Part shown: piece after piece, positions 63,027 through 64,000 of the stretch
Position numbering within the stretch: the stretch's first letter is position 1
Layout: every line of letters starts with the position of its first letter
Origin: JANSWY01 sp965243755
Lineage (GTDB): Bacteria > Bacteroidota > Bacteroidia > Cytophagales > Cyclobacteriaceae
Direction: 5' to 3'
Assembly: GCA_965243755.1 (NCBI GenBank)
Contig: CBDEVW010000003.1
Location: 310,001 to 374,000 of the forward strand
DNA: 64,000 bases
The notes under the pieces: generated by a model
What the model was told of the DNA's origin: nothing
The model's input: only the letters and a program-made list of their open reading frames with translations
The model's database searches: none
Made by a program: the position numbers and the translations under genes

Positions 63027-63490
63027 GGGGCTGTTAGCTTTTTAGCTTTTGGCTGTTGGCTTTTTGGCTGTTGGTCTTTGGTTTTTGTGATTGATTTAAA
63101 CTGGAGTATGAGAGATTTTAGGAAATTGGAAATTTGGAAGGATAGTCACAAGATGGCTTTGAGGGTTTACCAAATAACGAGACAGTATCCATCTGATGAG
63201 AAATTTGGGTTGATCTCTCAGATGAGAAATAGTGCTGCGGCTGTCCCTACCAACATTTCTGAGGGATGTGGCAGATCCACCGAAAAAGAACTGGCGAGGT
63301 TCTGCGATATAGCCATGGGATCTGCATCTGAATTAGAATATCAATTCATTCTAAGTAATGACCTGGGTTATATCAATGAAGAAACCTTTAATGACATAGA
63401 AACTGAATTGGTTACACTTAAAAAACGACTCAACAAGTTCATTAGCAGACTAAGAAACAGCTAAAAAGCCAAAGGCCAAAAAGCCAAATA
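63027..63490 (+). mobile_element. Inverted-repeat-flanked four-helix-bundle insertion
   Basis: TTGGCTGTTGGCTTTTTGGC begins the left arm at 63049-63072 and pairs with 63456-63479 in 21 of 24 positions. The left side also has a tandem version of the same GGCTGTT-GGCTTTTT unit from 63030 on. Between the arms is only the four-helix-bundle gene. The right arm overlaps the end of that gene. This interrupts the metal-uptake operon. Confidence 0.7.
63108..63464 (+). CDS. Four-helix-bundle protein (23S rRNA intervening-sequence type)
   Basis: 118 residues counted from ATG 63108. The start RDFRKLEIWKDSHKMALRVY and middle FGLISQMRNSAAAVPTNISE, then GSASELEYQFILSNDLGYI, are the hallmark of the TIGR02436 family, first seen in intervening sequences of 23S rRNA genes. 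The function is unknown. Here it stands alone, flanked by inverted repeats and between two metal-transport genes. Confidence 0.92.
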   Translation: MRDFRKLEIWKDSHKMALRVYQITRQYPSDEKFGLISQMRNSAAAVPTNISEGCGRSTEKELARFCDIAMGSASELEYQFILSNDLGYINEETFNDIETELVTLKKRLNKFISRLRNS

Positions 63491-63498
63491 AAAAAACA

Positions 63499-64000
63499 AT
63501 GATACAACAAGTAGAAGATCCGGTACTGGAAATACATGATTTATCGGTGAGTTACGATCGTAAGCCGGTATTGTGGGGAGTGGACCTGAGTATTCCCAAA
63601 GGTGCCCTGGTAGGTGTGGTGGGCCCCAATGGTGCAGGAAAGTCTACATTGATTAAATCAATCATGGGGCTGATCCCGGTTAATGGTGGGTACGTCAAGC
63701 TCTTTGACCAGGACCTGGACGAGGTGAGAGAGATGGTGAGTTATGTTCCGCAGCGTGAGTCGGTGGACTGGGACTTTCCCGCCTCTGTGATGGATGTGGT
63801 ATTGATGGGTAGATACAATAAGCTGGGACTTTTCAGCAGACCAAGAAAAGCAGATCGCGATGCTGCCCGATACGCCCTGGAACAGGTGGGCATGCAGGAT
63901 TTTGCGAAAAGACAGATTTCTCAGTTGTCCGGTGGTCAGCAACAACGAGTGTTCCTTGCAAGAGCATTGGCTCAGCAGGCAGAGATATATTTTATGGATG
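63499..64000 (+). CDS. Metal ABC transporter ATP-binding protein (partial)
   Basis: 167 codons to the window edge. Walker A is GPNGAGKST (about 43-51), the Q-loop YVPQ is near 85, and the signature LSGGQQQRVFLARAL is present; Walker B begins as YFMD at the edge. It resembles ZnuC/MntB-type ATPases. It completes the transport set with the solute-binding protein at 62112; the permease should lie just beyond the window. Confidence 0.92.
   Translation, partial: MIQQVEDPVLEIHDLSVSYDRKPVLWGVDLSIPKGALVGVVGPNGAGKSTLIKSIMGLIPVNGGYVKLFDQDLDEVREMVSYVPQRESVDWDFPASVMDVVLMGRYNKLGLFSRPRKADRDAARYALEQVGMQDFAKRQISQLSGGQQQRVFLARALAQQAEIYFMD

Overview
This is a chromosomal segment of a Bacteroidota bacterium, probably a marine or aquatic member of the Cytophagales. 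The evidence is several secreted proteins with C-terminal type IX secretion (T9SS) sorting domains, promoters of the TTTG-N19-TAnnTTTG type, many Bacteroidota lipoproteins, a 7TMR-DISM kinase beside a LytTR regulator, and typical small families (DUF6913, DUF2461, BtrH_N). No rRNA, tRNA or CRISPR array was seen.

Region 1 (1-9.6 kb) holds small regulatory and enzyme genes: an HxlR repressor divergent from an SRPBCC protein with an operator between them, a T9SS-exported trypsin-like protease, GNAT and VOC proteins, and an AraC regulator upstream of an exported VOC protein. An array of five palindromes at an exact 22-bp period lies at 7932-8030.

Region 2 (10-22.3 kb) is an accessory zone. It is built around one intact REP-associated tyrosine transposase (RAYT) at 10054-10596 and eight further copies, whole or partial, of its hairpin-bearing ends. 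All right-end copies have the same orientation and lie between single, mostly unrecognised genes: a papain-like protein, a BtrH_N protein, an Imm26-like protein, lipoproteins and small membrane proteins. The zone also has a duplicated ~190-bp leader before two different genes, an attC-like fold, a gene fragment and a gene with an in-frame stop.

Region 3 (22.3-41.4 kb) is mixed: an exported Gfo/Idh protein, a membrane-bound AraC regulator with an SRPBCC partner, an ABC exporter, a T9SS-exported M23 peptidase, a rhomboid/MORN/TonB fusion, a metallo-beta-lactamase-fold lipoprotein and glycerate kinase. Two tiny genes (58 and 54 codons) encode related proteins.

Region 4 (41.7-54.8 kb) has a sensor kinase convergent with a LytTR response regulator. 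Next to it is a three-gene minus-strand operon: a 245-residue exported protein, a 2784-residue protein with 24 fibronectin III modules and a T9SS tail, and an exported caspase-family protein.

Region 5 (55.2-64 kb) is housekeeping: ligA, a DUF6913 gene, dapA, a TPR lipoprotein, dapD and a glycosyltransferase-like gene. A metal-uptake operon follows (DtxR/MntR-type regulator, solute-binding lipoprotein, ABC ATPase running off the window). Its cistrons are split by a four-helix-bundle (23S rRNA IVS-type) gene flanked by inverted repeats.
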